38,710 nt of DNA from a bacterium (GTDB taxonomy: Bacteria > Patescibacteriota > Patescibacteriia > UBA2591 > MWDC01). Below are positions 26,100-32,931 of this stretch, in pieces. The notes beneath the pieces were generated by a model that was not told the origin of the DNA, did no database searches, and was given only the letters and a program-made list of their open reading frames with translations. Within the stretch, counting starts at the first letter, position 1. Each line of letters opens with the position of its first letter. The stretch lies in contig JAGGUQ010000008.1 in assembly GCA_021158435.1 (NCBI GenBank), forward strand, positions 1 through 38,710, in the 5' to 3' direction. A program made the position numbers and the translations under genes.

Positions 26100-26127
26100 A
26101 GAATAATTGATTCCCTATAAAAATCAA
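26100..26127 (-). promoter_or_regulatory. Probable promoter for tgt
   Basis: On the minus strand, TTGATT (26127-26122), a 16-base spacer and TATTCT (26105-26100). The -35 lies in the loop of an inverted repeat (TTCCCTATAAA at 26111-26121 and TTTATAGGAA near 26134-26143). The 15-base string around the -35 is identical to that of the leuS promoter. Confidence 0.45.
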
Positions 26128-26161
26128 GAATTATTTATAGGAAGCAGGCGAGAAAACTCAT

Positions 26162-26265
26162 TTCCGGATTTCAGGATTCCGAAAGAGATTCCGGAGTCTG
26201 CCTCCGGGAAACTCGTTTGTCCGGAGTCTACCTCCGGAGTCTGCCTCCGGAGACTGCCTCTGGGA
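26162..26265. repeat. GC-rich 13-bp-unit intergenic element, locus E
   Basis: The core, from 26189, has CCGGAG-TCTGC-CTCCGG, the linker GGGAAACTCGTTTGTCC (26206-26222), then units beginning at 26232, 26245 and 26258 with 13-bp spacing, and the end TCTGGGA. It lies between the terminator of the 26337 gene and the tgt promoter. Degenerate CCGGA/TCCGG pieces precede the core. Confidence 0.85.
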
Positions 26266-26273
26266 CAAATTCA

Positions 26274-26310
26274 CGAAAAGCAAAAAGCCCCTAAATTAAA
26301 AGGGGCTTTT
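26274..26310 (-). terminator. Rho-independent terminator after the 26337-26807 gene
   Basis: AAAAGCCCC (26283-26291) pairs with GGGGCTTTT (26302-26310). On the minus strand the stem runs into TTTTTGCTTTT. It lies 26 bases after the stop codon. Confidence 0.85.
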
Positions 26311-26336
26311 ATTTGTTATTTGTCTACTTACTCTGA

Positions 26337-26807
26337 CTATCTTTTAACTACAAATCCGATTTCATTTTCTAAAAATGAAAGAACCCAAACAAAAGTTAAA
26401 CTGATTTCTCCTTTCTCATTTATTCGCACTGCTGGGTGATAGCGAACCGCAGAGTCTCCCTTCCCATAAGCTTCATCCTCGTAGACATAACCTAAAGCTA
26501 TATACAATCCTGGGGATAAATCCTCCTCTAAAACCAACATTAACAAATCTCTTATTCCTCCTGGCTGAAAGTTCATTGCTGCTATTTCTTTTCTAACTTC
26601 TCCAAAACTTACTCTTTTTTCTGTCGAGTAAAATTTTAGAAGAAAAACTTCTCTTGTTTCTGGTCCTGAATTTATTAATTCTCTGCATTCTAATATCCTT
26701 TTATCCCATACTTTCACTGTTCTTTCTTTGAACAAACTTTCTAAAATCCGGGGGACTGATTTTGCTTCATCTTTTAAAAGATAGGCTTTACTAAGATTTG
26801 TTCTCAT
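26337..26807 (-). CDS. Accessory protein of unknown function, paralogue of the 26936 gene
   Basis: 156 residues. The core FQPGGIRDLLMLVLEEDLSP-GLYIALGYVY (near 90-120) matches LRPAGIYELVALAF ... FVAFGSYL of the 26936 gene in order and spacing, so the two are likely paralogues. Small unnamed proteins with an R-P-A/G-x-x-x-(D/E)-L-L-A ... (V/I)-A-L/F-G pattern recur, from memory, in Patescibacteria; no function is known to me. It has a strong ribosome site (AAAGGAGGGG, 4-5 bases before ATG), its own promoter at 26862-26890 and its own terminator, unlike the packed housekeeping genes nearby. Confidence 0.72.
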   Translation of the reverse strand: MRTNLSKAYLLKDEAKSVPRILESLFKERTVKVWDKRILECRELINSGPETREVFLLKFYSTEKRVSFGEVRKEIAAMNFQPGGIRDLLMLVLEEDLSPGLYIALGYVYEDEAYGKGDSAVRYHPAVRINEKGEISLTFVWVLSFLENEIGFVVKR

Positions 26808-26861
26808 TTTCCCCTCCTTTGTTTATGAATTGTAAAGAAAATTATCTATTACTCTTATATT

Positions 26862-26890
26862 ATTAAAGCAAATTTCCTTAAATCTGTCAA
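26862..26890 (-). promoter_or_regulatory. Promoter for the 26337-26807 gene
   Basis: On the minus strand, TTGACA (26890-26885), a 17-base spacer, TTTAAT (26867-26862). The ribosome site AGGAGGGG and the ATG at 26807 follow about 50 bases later. Confidence 0.6.
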
Positions 26891-26914
26891 ATTTTCTTCT
26901 TGAGCTTACATCAA

Positions 26915-26950
26915 AAAACAAAAGAAAAAGGCCCTTTATAAGGGCCTTTT
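26915..26950 (-). terminator. Terminator overlapping the end of the 26936-27427 gene
   Basis: AAAAGGCCCTT (26926-26936) and AAGGGCCTTTT (26940-26950) form an 11-bp stem with a 3-base loop. On the minus strand it runs into TTTTTCTTTTG. The stop codon (26936-26938) lies within the hairpin, so the last codons are part of the terminator. Confidence 0.85.
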
Positions 26951-27427
26951 GCCAAAACAAGCTAAAAACATCGTATTCTTGGTTTCCCACATCTGATGAT
27001 AACGTGGAAGGGAAAAAATTTTTTCTTTTTTGTTAAAAGACAAACTTGGCACTCTTTTTAATCCTTCTTTGTCTATTAAATAAGACCCAAAAGCAACAAA
27101 TGTGCAATGATCAAAATTCTTGATCCTAAAAGCCAAAGCAACTAACTCATAAATTCCTGCTGGTCTTAAGCTCAACCTGTAAATAGTTCGCACAACTAAA
27201 CCTGAGGAAACTTTTGGTTTCAAAAAGCTGCCATCAAAATGCAAACAAGCCACAGATCCTTTTTTTACTCCTTGCTCCCATTCAGGAAAATTTTCTGTGT
27301 TTATTCTTGAATCACAATGAACTGAACCCAATCTTTGAAATGCTTCTTCTAATCTCTGAAAATTCCTTTCAACAAAAAATACTGATGAAAGTACTTCCCT
27401 TTCCCATTCATTAGATAAGGCTTTCAT
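26936..27427 (-). CDS. Accessory protein of unknown function, paralogue of the 26337 gene
   Basis: 163 residues. Key stretch LRPAGIYELVALAFRIKNFDH-CTFVAFGSYLIDKEG (about 96-132) aligns with the 26337 protein. The N-terminal half is helical and charged (MKALSNEWEREVL, FQRLEEAFQRLG), and the C-terminus (MFLACFGKRPL) is encoded inside the terminator hairpin. A strong ribosome site, AAAAGGAGGGG, precedes ATG 27427. The gene is transcribed from a promoter that overlaps the 3' end of the arginine decarboxylase gene. Its function is not known. Confidence 0.72.
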   Translation of the reverse strand: MKALSNEWEREVLSSVFFVERNFQRLEEAFQRLGSVHCDSRINTENFPEWEQGVKKGSVACLHFDGSFLKPKVSSGLVVRTIYRLSLRPAGIYELVALAFRIKNFDHCTFVAFGSYLIDKEGLKRVPSLSFNKKEKIFSLPRYHQMWETKNTMFLACFGKRPL

Positions 27428-27478
27428 TTCCCCTCCTTTTATTTATTGTTTACTTTTTATTTAAAGAACGTACACTTT

Positions 27479-27976
27479 TTATATTATCACTGCAGCAGAT
27501 AAAACGCAAGTAAACGCCTCTTGGCAAACTGTGCTTGCGCTAATAAAAAACTTTTTATCTATTTGCACCCCCCTTTGTTCAAATCCTTGTTCAAGCATTT
27601 TTTCACATTGCTCTTTAGCCTGATCCTCTTCTAAATTAGAAGAAAACTCAAAAATAAGGCCATTTATTTTCTTGTAATCTTGTTTCTTAGGAATACCCAA
27701 ACTAAGAACAGCAGATATTCTTTCTCCTTTTTTCTGACTAAAACAAGCAGCATAAACTACAGGAAGCAAAGAACCTAAAGGAAGTGAAATTGATTTAGAT
27801 TTTAAATCCTTTAAATAAAAAATTTTAGCTTTTGGAGGGACAATGCTGGAAACTCTAATTAAATTATAATTAGCAATACCTGCGTCAAGTAAAGCATTAT
27901 CAAATGCGTTTACCTGACTAATTCCCCTCCCAATTCCTTTAGTTAAGATAACTTTTTTCGGCAGAAATAACTTCAT
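27479..27976 (-). CDS. pdaD: Pyruvoyl-dependent arginine decarboxylase
   Basis: 165 residues, full length. The self-cleavage site is VSSIVPP (S43-S44); cleavage between the two serines would make the beta chain and a pyruvoyl-capped alpha chain. GIGRGISQVNAFDNALLDAGIANYNLI is split here by normal family variation, and the C-terminal half has AVLSLGIP and the conserved Glu in CQEAFTCVLSAAV-type sequence. The enzyme converts arginine to agmatine, the first step of one polyamine route. No agmatinase or spermidine synthase gene is in the window. It is divergent from the plus-strand redox operon. Confidence 0.92.
   Translation of the reverse strand: MKLFLPKKVILTKGIGRGISQVNAFDNALLDAGIANYNLIRVSSIVPPKAKIFYLKDLKSKSISLPLGSLLPVVYAACFSQKKGERISAVLSLGIPKKQDYKKINGLIFEFSSNLEEDQAKEQCEKMLEQGFEQRGVQIDKKFFISASTVCQEAFTCVLSAAVII
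27481..27509 (-). promoter_or_regulatory. Possible promoter for the 26936-27427 gene
   Basis: On the minus strand, TTGCGT (27509-27504), 17 bases, TAATAT (27486-27481). The whole site lies in the last codons of the arginine decarboxylase gene, just before its stop. Confidence 0.4.
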
Positions 27977-28033
27977 TTTTCTATGAAAATAAACAAACTT
28001 AAACTTGTCCTAAATATAACAAAAATAAAACTA

Positions 28034-28062
28034 TTGACAAGGAATAATTATGGATATATATT
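28034..28062 (+). promoter_or_regulatory. Near-consensus promoter of the redox/metal operon
   Basis: TTGACA (28034-28039), a 17-base spacer, TATATT (28057-28062). It is the best sigma70-type match seen in the window. The first gene starts 51 bases downstream of the -10. Confidence 0.75.
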
Positions 28063-28113
28063 CAAAATGAATAAAACAAAATAACAATTTTTAATAATAT
28101 AAAAATCAACAAA

Positions 28114-28458
28114 ATGAAAATAGCAATCAGCTCTAATGGAAAAGATTTAAAAAGTAATATTAGTGAAGTTTTCGCTAGATGCCCTTATTTTTTTATTGCT
28201 GAAATTGAGAACGGAAAAATTCAAAAAACAGAAGCTATAGAAAACATTATTGCAAATCAAATGGTTCGAGCAGCTGGCATTTCAGTTGCCCAATTCATGG
28301 CAGAAAAAAATATTGAAGCTATAATTACGAAAAATGTCGGGCCAAGAGCTCTAGATGTATTAAATCAATTCGGAATAGATATTTATATTGGAGAGGGAAC
28401 AGTAGAAAAAGCCCTCCAAGAATTTATCAATGGAGAACTTAAAAAAATTGAAAAATGA
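28114..28458 (+). CDS. NifX/NifB-type (dinitrogenase iron-molybdenum cofactor family) protein 1
   Basis: 114 residues. The beginning MKIAISSNGKDLKSNISEVFARCPYF and the later EAIITKNVGPRALDVLNQFGI fit the small ribonuclease-H-like fold of the NifX/NafY/NifB C-terminal family. These proteins bind metal or Fe-S cluster precursors. No nitrogenase gene is nearby, and in genomes without nitrogenase this family's task is not defined. It is the first gene after the 28034-28062 promoter, and its stop overlaps the next start by 4 bases (ATGA). Confidence 0.85.
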   Translation: MKIAISSNGKDLKSNISEVFARCPYFFIAEIENGKIQKTEAIENIIANQMVRAAGISVAQFMAEKNIEAIITKNVGPRALDVLNQFGIDIYIGEGTVEKALQEFINGELKKIEK

Positions 28459-28796
28459 AAATAGCAATTCCAATAAATAATAAAGGTGCTTTAGATAATA
28501 AAGTTGCTCCTCATTTTGGCAAAGCAAATTATTTTTTAATTTATAACACAGAAAAAAAGACTTTTAATATCTTACTCAATCCTGAAACTTCAGGGGGCTC
28601 AGAACTTCCTCCTGATTTTTTACATCGTCAAGGAGTAAAAGCAATTATTGCTTTTAGTTTAGGGCCTAAAGCCTATAATAAATTCAAAAACTACAATATC
28701 AAAACATATAAAGCAATTGAGGAAACAATCGAAAAAAATATCCAAAAATTAGAAAACAATGAACTTAAAGAACTACAAGAAGAAGACATTTTTTAA
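28455..28796 (+). CDS. NifX/NifB-type (dinitrogenase iron-molybdenum cofactor family) protein 2
   Basis: 113 residues. MKIAIPINNKGALDNKVAPHFGKANYFLIY is the family N-terminus (broken here by ordinary variation), and VKAIIAFSLGPKAYNKFKNYNIKTYKA is the glycine-containing core. It is a diverged paralogue of the first gene. A charged C-terminal tail (LKELQEEDIF) is added. Translation is coupled to the first gene through the ATGA overlap. I infer a paired metal- or cluster-carrier role with the downstream ATPase. Confidence 0.85.
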   Translation: MKIAIPINNKGALDNKVAPHFGKANYFLIYNTEKKTFNILLNPETSGGSELPPDFLHRQGVKAIIAFSLGPKAYNKFKNYNIKTYKAIEETIEKNIQKLENNELKELQEEDIF

Positions 28797-28830
28797 TCCA
28801 AAAATCAATCAATATTAACAAAATTGAGCT

Positions 28831-30180
28831 ATGAAAACAGACATTTTAATCATTGGTGGCGGGCCAGCTGGAGTTGTTGCAGCTACCACTGCCAAAAAAC
28901 ATTACCCCCTAAAACAAGTCACTTTGATTAGAAAAGAGAAAAAAGCTGTTATCCCCTGCGGCATTCCTTACATTTTTAACCGTCTTGATTCAGTTGAAAA
29001 AAATTTAATGCCCGACCAGCCATTACTAAACAACCAAATTAATCTAATTATTACAGAAATTACAGAAATTAATCCTAAAGACAAAAAAGTTGTCGCAAAA
29101 AACGGAAATGTTTACAGTTATGACAAATTAATTTTAGCCTTAGGATCAACCCCACAATTAATTCCTATTCCTGGCTCAGAAAAACAAGGAGTGTGGTTAG
29201 TTAAAAAAGATTACGAATATTTAAAAAAACTTCGTCAAGCAGTTTTAAAAAGTAAAAATATAATTATTATTGGCGGCGGATTTATTGGAGTGGAATTTGC
29301 TGAAGAATTAAGCAATATTAAAAATTTAAACATTTATATCATTGAAAAACTAAACCACTGCCTTATTACAAATTTTGATGAGGAGTTTGCCTTAGCTGCA
29401 GAAGAAAAACTAAAAAACAAAGGAGTAAAAATTCTCACTAACAAAACAATAAAACAAATACAAGGAAAAGAGGCAGTAGAATATGTAGAACTAGATAGTG
29501 GAGAAAAAATACCAGCAGATTTAATAATTTTATCAATTGGAGCTCGGCCCAATGTAGATTTAGCAAAAAAAGCAGGTATAAAAACTGAAGAAAAAGGGGG
29601 AATAATTGTAGACGAATACATGAAGACAAATATCCCTGATATCTTTGCTATAGGTGATTGCGCCCAAACTAAAGATTTTATCACTAGCAAAAACATCCCT
29701 GTAATGCTTGCCTCAGTTGCTTCTACTGAGGCTAGAATTGCTGCTAATAATTTATACCAGATAGAACTTATTAGAGAAAACAAAGGGACTGTTGGTGTTT
29801 TTTCAACTTTTATTGATGGATTAGCCCTTGGAGTAGCTGGATTAACAGAAAAAAAAGTTAAACAAGAAAATATTGACTACCTAATTGGCGAAGCTGAAGC
29901 ACCAAATCATCATCCAGCTTATTTACCTGGAACAAAGAAAATTAAAGTTAAACTAATTTTTACTAAATCATCTGAATGTCTCCTCTTAGGAGGAGAAATT
30001 ATGGGGCCAGAAAGCATTGGCGAAATGTTAAATATATTATCTCTAGCCATCCAACAAAAAACTTCACTTTTTGATTTTAACACTTGGCAAATAGCTACTC
30101 ATCCTCTTTTAACTTCAGCACCAACAGTATATCCTCTTATTGCCGCAGCTCAAAATGCCTTATTAAAATTAAAAAAATAA
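28831..30180 (+). CDS. CoA-disulfide-reductase/NADH-oxidase-like flavoprotein
   Basis: 449 residues. FAD motif GGGPAG at 9-14, redox-active Cys43 in IPCGIPY, NAD(P)H-binding IIIGGGFIGVEFAEEL, and the second FAD motif IPDIFAIGDCAQ identify the single-cysteine branch of the pyridine-nucleotide disulfide oxidoreductases. Members reduce CoA disulfides, peroxide, oxygen or polysulfide; sequence alone does not choose. The C-terminal dimerisation domain is complete (HPLLTSAPTVYPLIAAA). It lies 34 bases after the second NifX-like gene and 26 bases before the MinD-type gene. Oxygen or sulfur-redox defence fits the context. Confidence 0.9.
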   Translation: MKTDILIIGGGPAGVVAATTAKKHYPLKQVTLIRKEKKAVIPCGIPYIFNRLDSVEKNLMPDQPLLNNQINLIITEITEINPKDKKVVAKNGNVYSYDKLILALGSTPQLIPIPGSEKQGVWLVKKDYEYLKKLRQAVLKSKNIIIIGGGFIGVEFAEELSNIKNLNIYIIEKLNHCLITNFDEEFALAAEEKLKNKGVKILTNKTIKQIQGKEAVEYVELDSGEKIPADLIILSIGARPNVDLAKKAGIKTEEKGGIIVDEYMKTNIPDIFAIGDCAQTKDFITSKNIPVMLASVASTEARIAANNLYQIELIRENKGTVGVFSTFIDGLALGVAGLTEKKVKQENIDYLIGEAEAPNHHPAYLPGTKKIKVKLIFTKSSECLLLGGEIMGPESIGEMLNILSLAIQQKTSLFDFNTWQIATHPLLTSAPTVYPLIAAAQNALLKLKK

Positions 30181-30206
30181 ATCTATCTTTAATTAATAAT
30201 AAAACA

Positions 30207-31073
30207 ATGAAAATCGCAATTACTGGTGGGAAGGGTGGTGTAGGTAAATCAATGGTAGCTACCTCATTAGCAACAGAATTTGCAAAAATCAACAAAACCA
30301 TGCTCATAGATGCTGATGCTGAATGTCCAAACGACCACCTTTTACTCTCTATAAAAAGAAAAAAATATACAGACGTCTATCAGGCAATACCAAAATGGAA
30401 TTTTAAAAAATGCAAAAAATGCGGAAAGTGTGCTTCTGTTTGTAAACAAGATGCTATTATCTTTGTCAAAGGGAAATATCCTGCTTTTGTAAAAGATGCT
30501 TGTATTGGCTGTATGGCTTGTAAAAACGTTTGCCCTTATGGCGCAATAACAGAAGCAAAAAGAAAAATTGGTACGATTTACACTGGCAAAAAGTATAATA
30601 TCAATCTAATTTCTGGCGAACTAAAACTAGGAGAGCTTCCTTCTGGTGAAGTAATAGCTAAACTAAGAAAGCACGCTGACAGAATTAACAAAAAACTAAA
30701 AGCTAGTACTATAATTATAGATTCCCCTCCTGGAATTGGTTGCCCAGTAATTGCCTCCTTGGTTGGAACTGATTATATCATAGCAGTAACTGAACCAACA
30801 CCTTCTGCTCTTTTTGATTTAAAAAGAGTTTTGTATTTAGCTAAATATTTTAAAATAGAACATGGGATTGTCATTAATAAATATGATTTAGCTAAAAACT
30901 TCTCTAAAGAAATAGAAAAATTTGCTAAGAAAAATAAAATTGAAGTCTTAGAAAAAATTCCTTATCAAAAAGATTTTATTAACTCTACCATAAAAATGAA
31001 GCCAGTTGTTGAAATAAACCCAAAATATAAAAAAATATTTAAAAATATCATTGATCAAATAAAATTTAAATAA
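30207..31073 (+). CDS. MinD/Mrp-superfamily ATPase with inserted 2x[4Fe-4S] ferredoxin domain
   Basis: 288 residues from ATG 30207. A longer frame begins at 30084, but its first 41 codons overlap the previous gene and do not resemble the family. The deviant Walker A GGKGGVGKS is at 7-15. Two CxxCxxCxxxC clusters follow (C69/72/75/79 and C99/102/105/109), then the ATPase resumes with IDSPPGIGCPVIAS. ATPases of this architecture, often called MinD with an inserted ferredoxin, are found beside NifX/NifB-like genes in anaerobes and may act in Fe-S cluster assembly or transfer; this is inference. The next gene begins after a single base. Confidence 0.92.
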   Translation: MKIAITGGKGGVGKSMVATSLATEFAKINKTMLIDADAECPNDHLLLSIKRKKYTDVYQAIPKWNFKKCKKCGKCASVCKQDAIIFVKGKYPAFVKDACIGCMACKNVCPYGAITEAKRKIGTIYTGKKYNINLISGELKLGELPSGEVIAKLRKHADRINKKLKASTIIIDSPPGIGCPVIASLVGTDYIIAVTEPTPSALFDLKRVLYLAKYFKIEHGIVINKYDLAKNFSKEIEKFAKKNKIEVLEKIPYQKDFINSTIKMKPVVEINPKYKKIFKNIIDQIKFK

Positions 31074-31074
31074 G

Positions 31075-32154
31075 ATGAAAGAAAAAATTGCCTTTATTTC
31101 AATATTAGCTAATGCAGTTTTAGCTGGAGGAAAAATCACTATTGGTATTTTTTCCAGCTCAACTGCTATCTTGGCTGAGGGTATCCATTCTTTTATGGAT
31201 ATTTTTTCTTCTGCTATCAGCTATATTGGCATTAAAATTTCTAGAAAACCAGAAGATCAAAAGCATCCCTACGGTCATCACAAATTTGAAGTTCTGGCTG
31301 GTTTACTAATTACTTTAATTCTATTCGGAACAGGTATTGGAATTATTTATGAAGCCTACCAAAACTTTCTAAATCCTTCTCCACTAAAAATCCAGGGCTT
31401 GGCTTTTGGAATAATGATTCTTTCAGCACTAGTTAACGAAATAATGGCTCGCTTAAAAATTCATTTTGGTAAAAAAGAGAATTCAATGGCCTTACTTTCT
31501 GATGGTTTCCACTCCAGAGCAGATGTTTATACTTCAATTGTGGTTTTTGCTAGTTTGCTTTTATCTAAATACTGGATTTACATTGACCCTTTGCTTGCTC
31601 TGCTTATTGGCCTTTACATTATTAAAGAATCATTCTCTTTAGGCAAAGAAGCAGCTGATTCTTTACTTGATGCCTCAGCAGGTCCAGAGATTGAAGAAAA
31701 AATAAAATCAATTGTTAAAAAAGAAAATATTGAACTTGATTCTTTAAAAACGCAGAAAAAGGGATCTGCTGTTACAGCTAATTTAGAAATAAAACTTCCC
31801 AGCAATCTAAATATAAAAGAAGCAACTGAAATTTCTAAAAATCTAAGAAAAAAATTAATGAAAGAAATTGAAACCCTTTCCTATGTAGCTATTCAGATTA
31901 AAAGTCATGAGATTGAAACTAATTTTTACAAACCAGATGTTAGTCCTATTCTTCGCCGAGGTTTTGGTATAGGTAGAGGCTTTGGATGGCAGCGAAGGGG
32001 TAGATTTAAAGGAGAAATAAAAGGAGCAGCTGGACGAGGTCCAAGTGGTTATTGTGTTTGCCCAAAATGCGGGTATAAAATTCCTCATCAACGCGGAGTC
32101 CCCTGCTCTACACTTCAATGCCCAAATTGTAAAATTAATCTACAAAGAAAATAA
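31075..32154 (+). CDS. Cation diffusion facilitator transporter with C-terminal zinc ribbon
   Basis: 359 residues. The membrane part (about 1-205) carries the CDF metal-site patterns HSFMD in TM2 and SDGFHSRADVYTS in TM5, and the HPYGHHKFE loop. A cytoplasmic ferredoxin-like dimer domain follows (about 206-285). It then has an added tail: a glycine- and arginine-rich linker (GFGIGRGFGWQRRGR) and a four-cysteine ribbon (CPKCGYKIPHQRGVPC, then CPNC). CDF proteins export Zn, Fe, Mn or Co by proton exchange; the metal is not predictable here. It is the last gene of the operon and is followed by a terminator at 32182-32218. Confidence 0.9.
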   Translation: MKEKIAFISILANAVLAGGKITIGIFSSSTAILAEGIHSFMDIFSSAISYIGIKISRKPEDQKHPYGHHKFEVLAGLLITLILFGTGIGIIYEAYQNFLNPSPLKIQGLAFGIMILSALVNEIMARLKIHFGKKENSMALLSDGFHSRADVYTSIVVFASLLLSKYWIYIDPLLALLIGLYIIKESFSLGKEAADSLLDASAGPEIEEKIKSIVKKENIELDSLKTQKKGSAVTANLEIKLPSNLNIKEATEISKNLRKKLMKEIETLSYVAIQIKSHEIETNFYKPDVSPILRRGFGIGRGFGWQRRGRFKGEIKGAAGRGPSGYCVCPKCGYKIPHQRGVPCSTLQCPNCKINLQRK

Positions 32155-32181
32155 ATTTAACTCTTCTTTAAAGAGAAATAG

Positions 32182-32218
32182 AAAATTCTGCCTTTATTAA
32201 TATCTGGCAGAATTTTTT
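32182..32218 (+). terminator. Rho-independent terminator after the redox/metal operon
   Basis: AAAATTCTGCC (32182-32192) and GGCAGAATTTT (32206-32216) form an 11-bp stem with a 13-base loop, and the T-run ends at 32218. It lies 28 bases after the transporter stop. Confidence 0.85.
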
Positions 32219-32228
32219 ACTTAAACGG

Positions 32229-32287
32229 TTTCCCGGAGGTAGACTCCGGAGGTAGACTCCGGGAAATTCTTGAACTGTGTCTGGGAA
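32229..32287. repeat. GC-rich 13-bp-unit intergenic element, locus F
   Basis: TTTCCCGGAG (32229-32238), CTCCGGAG (32244-32251) and CTCCGGGAAA (32257-32266) are separated by two GTAGA spacers, so the whole block is one symmetric inverted repeat. The end TCTGGGAA is at 32280-32287. It lies in the convergent gap between the transporter gene and the RNHCP gene. Confidence 0.85.
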
Positions 32288-32306
32288 ACCCCTGAAGATC
32301 AAACTC

Positions 32307-32801
32307 TTAGGGTTTAGTAAATTTGCCATAAAGCTGAGTAAGCACTTCCTCTTTTGATTCTGCTAAGAGCGCCTCGATGCCTTCTTTTTTTAACTTATCT
32401 CTTTTTCTTTGAGGTAATTTCTGTGATCCTTCAAATACCCTTAAAATTGCCTCCTCGCTGTCGTCTGCTGTAATTCTATTTATAGAAATCTTCCCGCACC
32501 CAGTACATTCATGAATCAACATAAGCTCTCCTTGCCGACGTCTCCCATATTTATCTACACCCTCATGCTTAAATGTTAATCCAATTGGTTTCATTCCTGC
32601 TTGACATTGAGACATTCTATCTCCTGGCTTTTCTAAATCAACATGTTTAGACCACAAACAAAACGGGCAATGATTACGATGTGCCGTCCCTATAAATCTT
32701 GAAAAAGGAACCCATTGTTTGCAATAGCAACAACGAAATCCTTTCTCTCCCCCCTCTAACCTTAACCCTTCCCTTTTCCTTCTCCTACGTGCAATAAACA
32801 T
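32307..32801 (-). CDS. RNHCP-domain protein
   Basis: 164 residues. The naming motif RNHCPFC is at 42-48, preceded by FRCCYCKQW and followed by GDRMSQCQAGMKPIGLTF and HECTGCGKISINRI. The paired cysteines suggest one or two zinc ribbons. The N-terminus is very basic (MFIARRRRKREG). The function is not known; nucleic-acid binding is a guess from the charge and zinc sites. A weak ribosome site, AGAAGG, lies before ATG 32801. It is just downstream of tRNA-Ala. Confidence 0.9.
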   Translation of the reverse strand: MFIARRRRKREGLRLEGGEKGFRCCYCKQWVPFSRFIGTAHRNHCPFCLWSKHVDLEKPGDRMSQCQAGMKPIGLTFKHEGVDKYGRRRQGELMLIHECTGCGKISINRITADDSEEAILRVFEGSQKLPQRKRDKLKKEGIEALLAESKEEVLTQLYGKFTKP

Positions 32802-32857
32802 TTGCCTTCTTATTTAAACCTCCCTCTAAACAAGATGCCATCCAAACCATTTTATTG

Positions 32858-32931
32858 TGGTGGACCTAGGCAGAATCGAACTGCCATCTGCGCATTGCAA
32901 ATGCGCTGTTCTACCATTGAACTATAGGCCC
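32858..32931 (-). tRNA. tRNA-Ala(UGC)
   Basis: On the minus strand the gene reads from 5' GGGCCTA to 3' TAGGTCCA plus encoded CCA. The acceptor stem has the G3:U70 pair that marks alanine tRNAs. The D-arm is GTTC-AATGGTA-GAAC, the anticodon loop is CATTTGCAATG with anticodon TGC, and the T-arm is GGCAG-TTCGATT-CTGCC. Total length is 74 with CCA. Its first 10 bases overlap the 3' end of murG. Confidence 0.97.

Noticed and set aside
26107-26439. Open frame across locus E
   Set aside because: It reads through the repeat element, the terminator and antisense to the 26337 gene; the product contains only repeat-derived sequence.
28114-28796. Nitrogenase cofactor genes implying nitrogen fixation
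   Set aside because: The NifX/NifB-like fold is widespread without nitrogenase, and no nif structural gene is present.
30084-30206. Upstream extension of the MinD-type ATPase
   Set aside because: The extra 41 codons overlap the preceding gene in another frame, and ATG 30207 begins the normal MKIAITGGKGGVGKS start.
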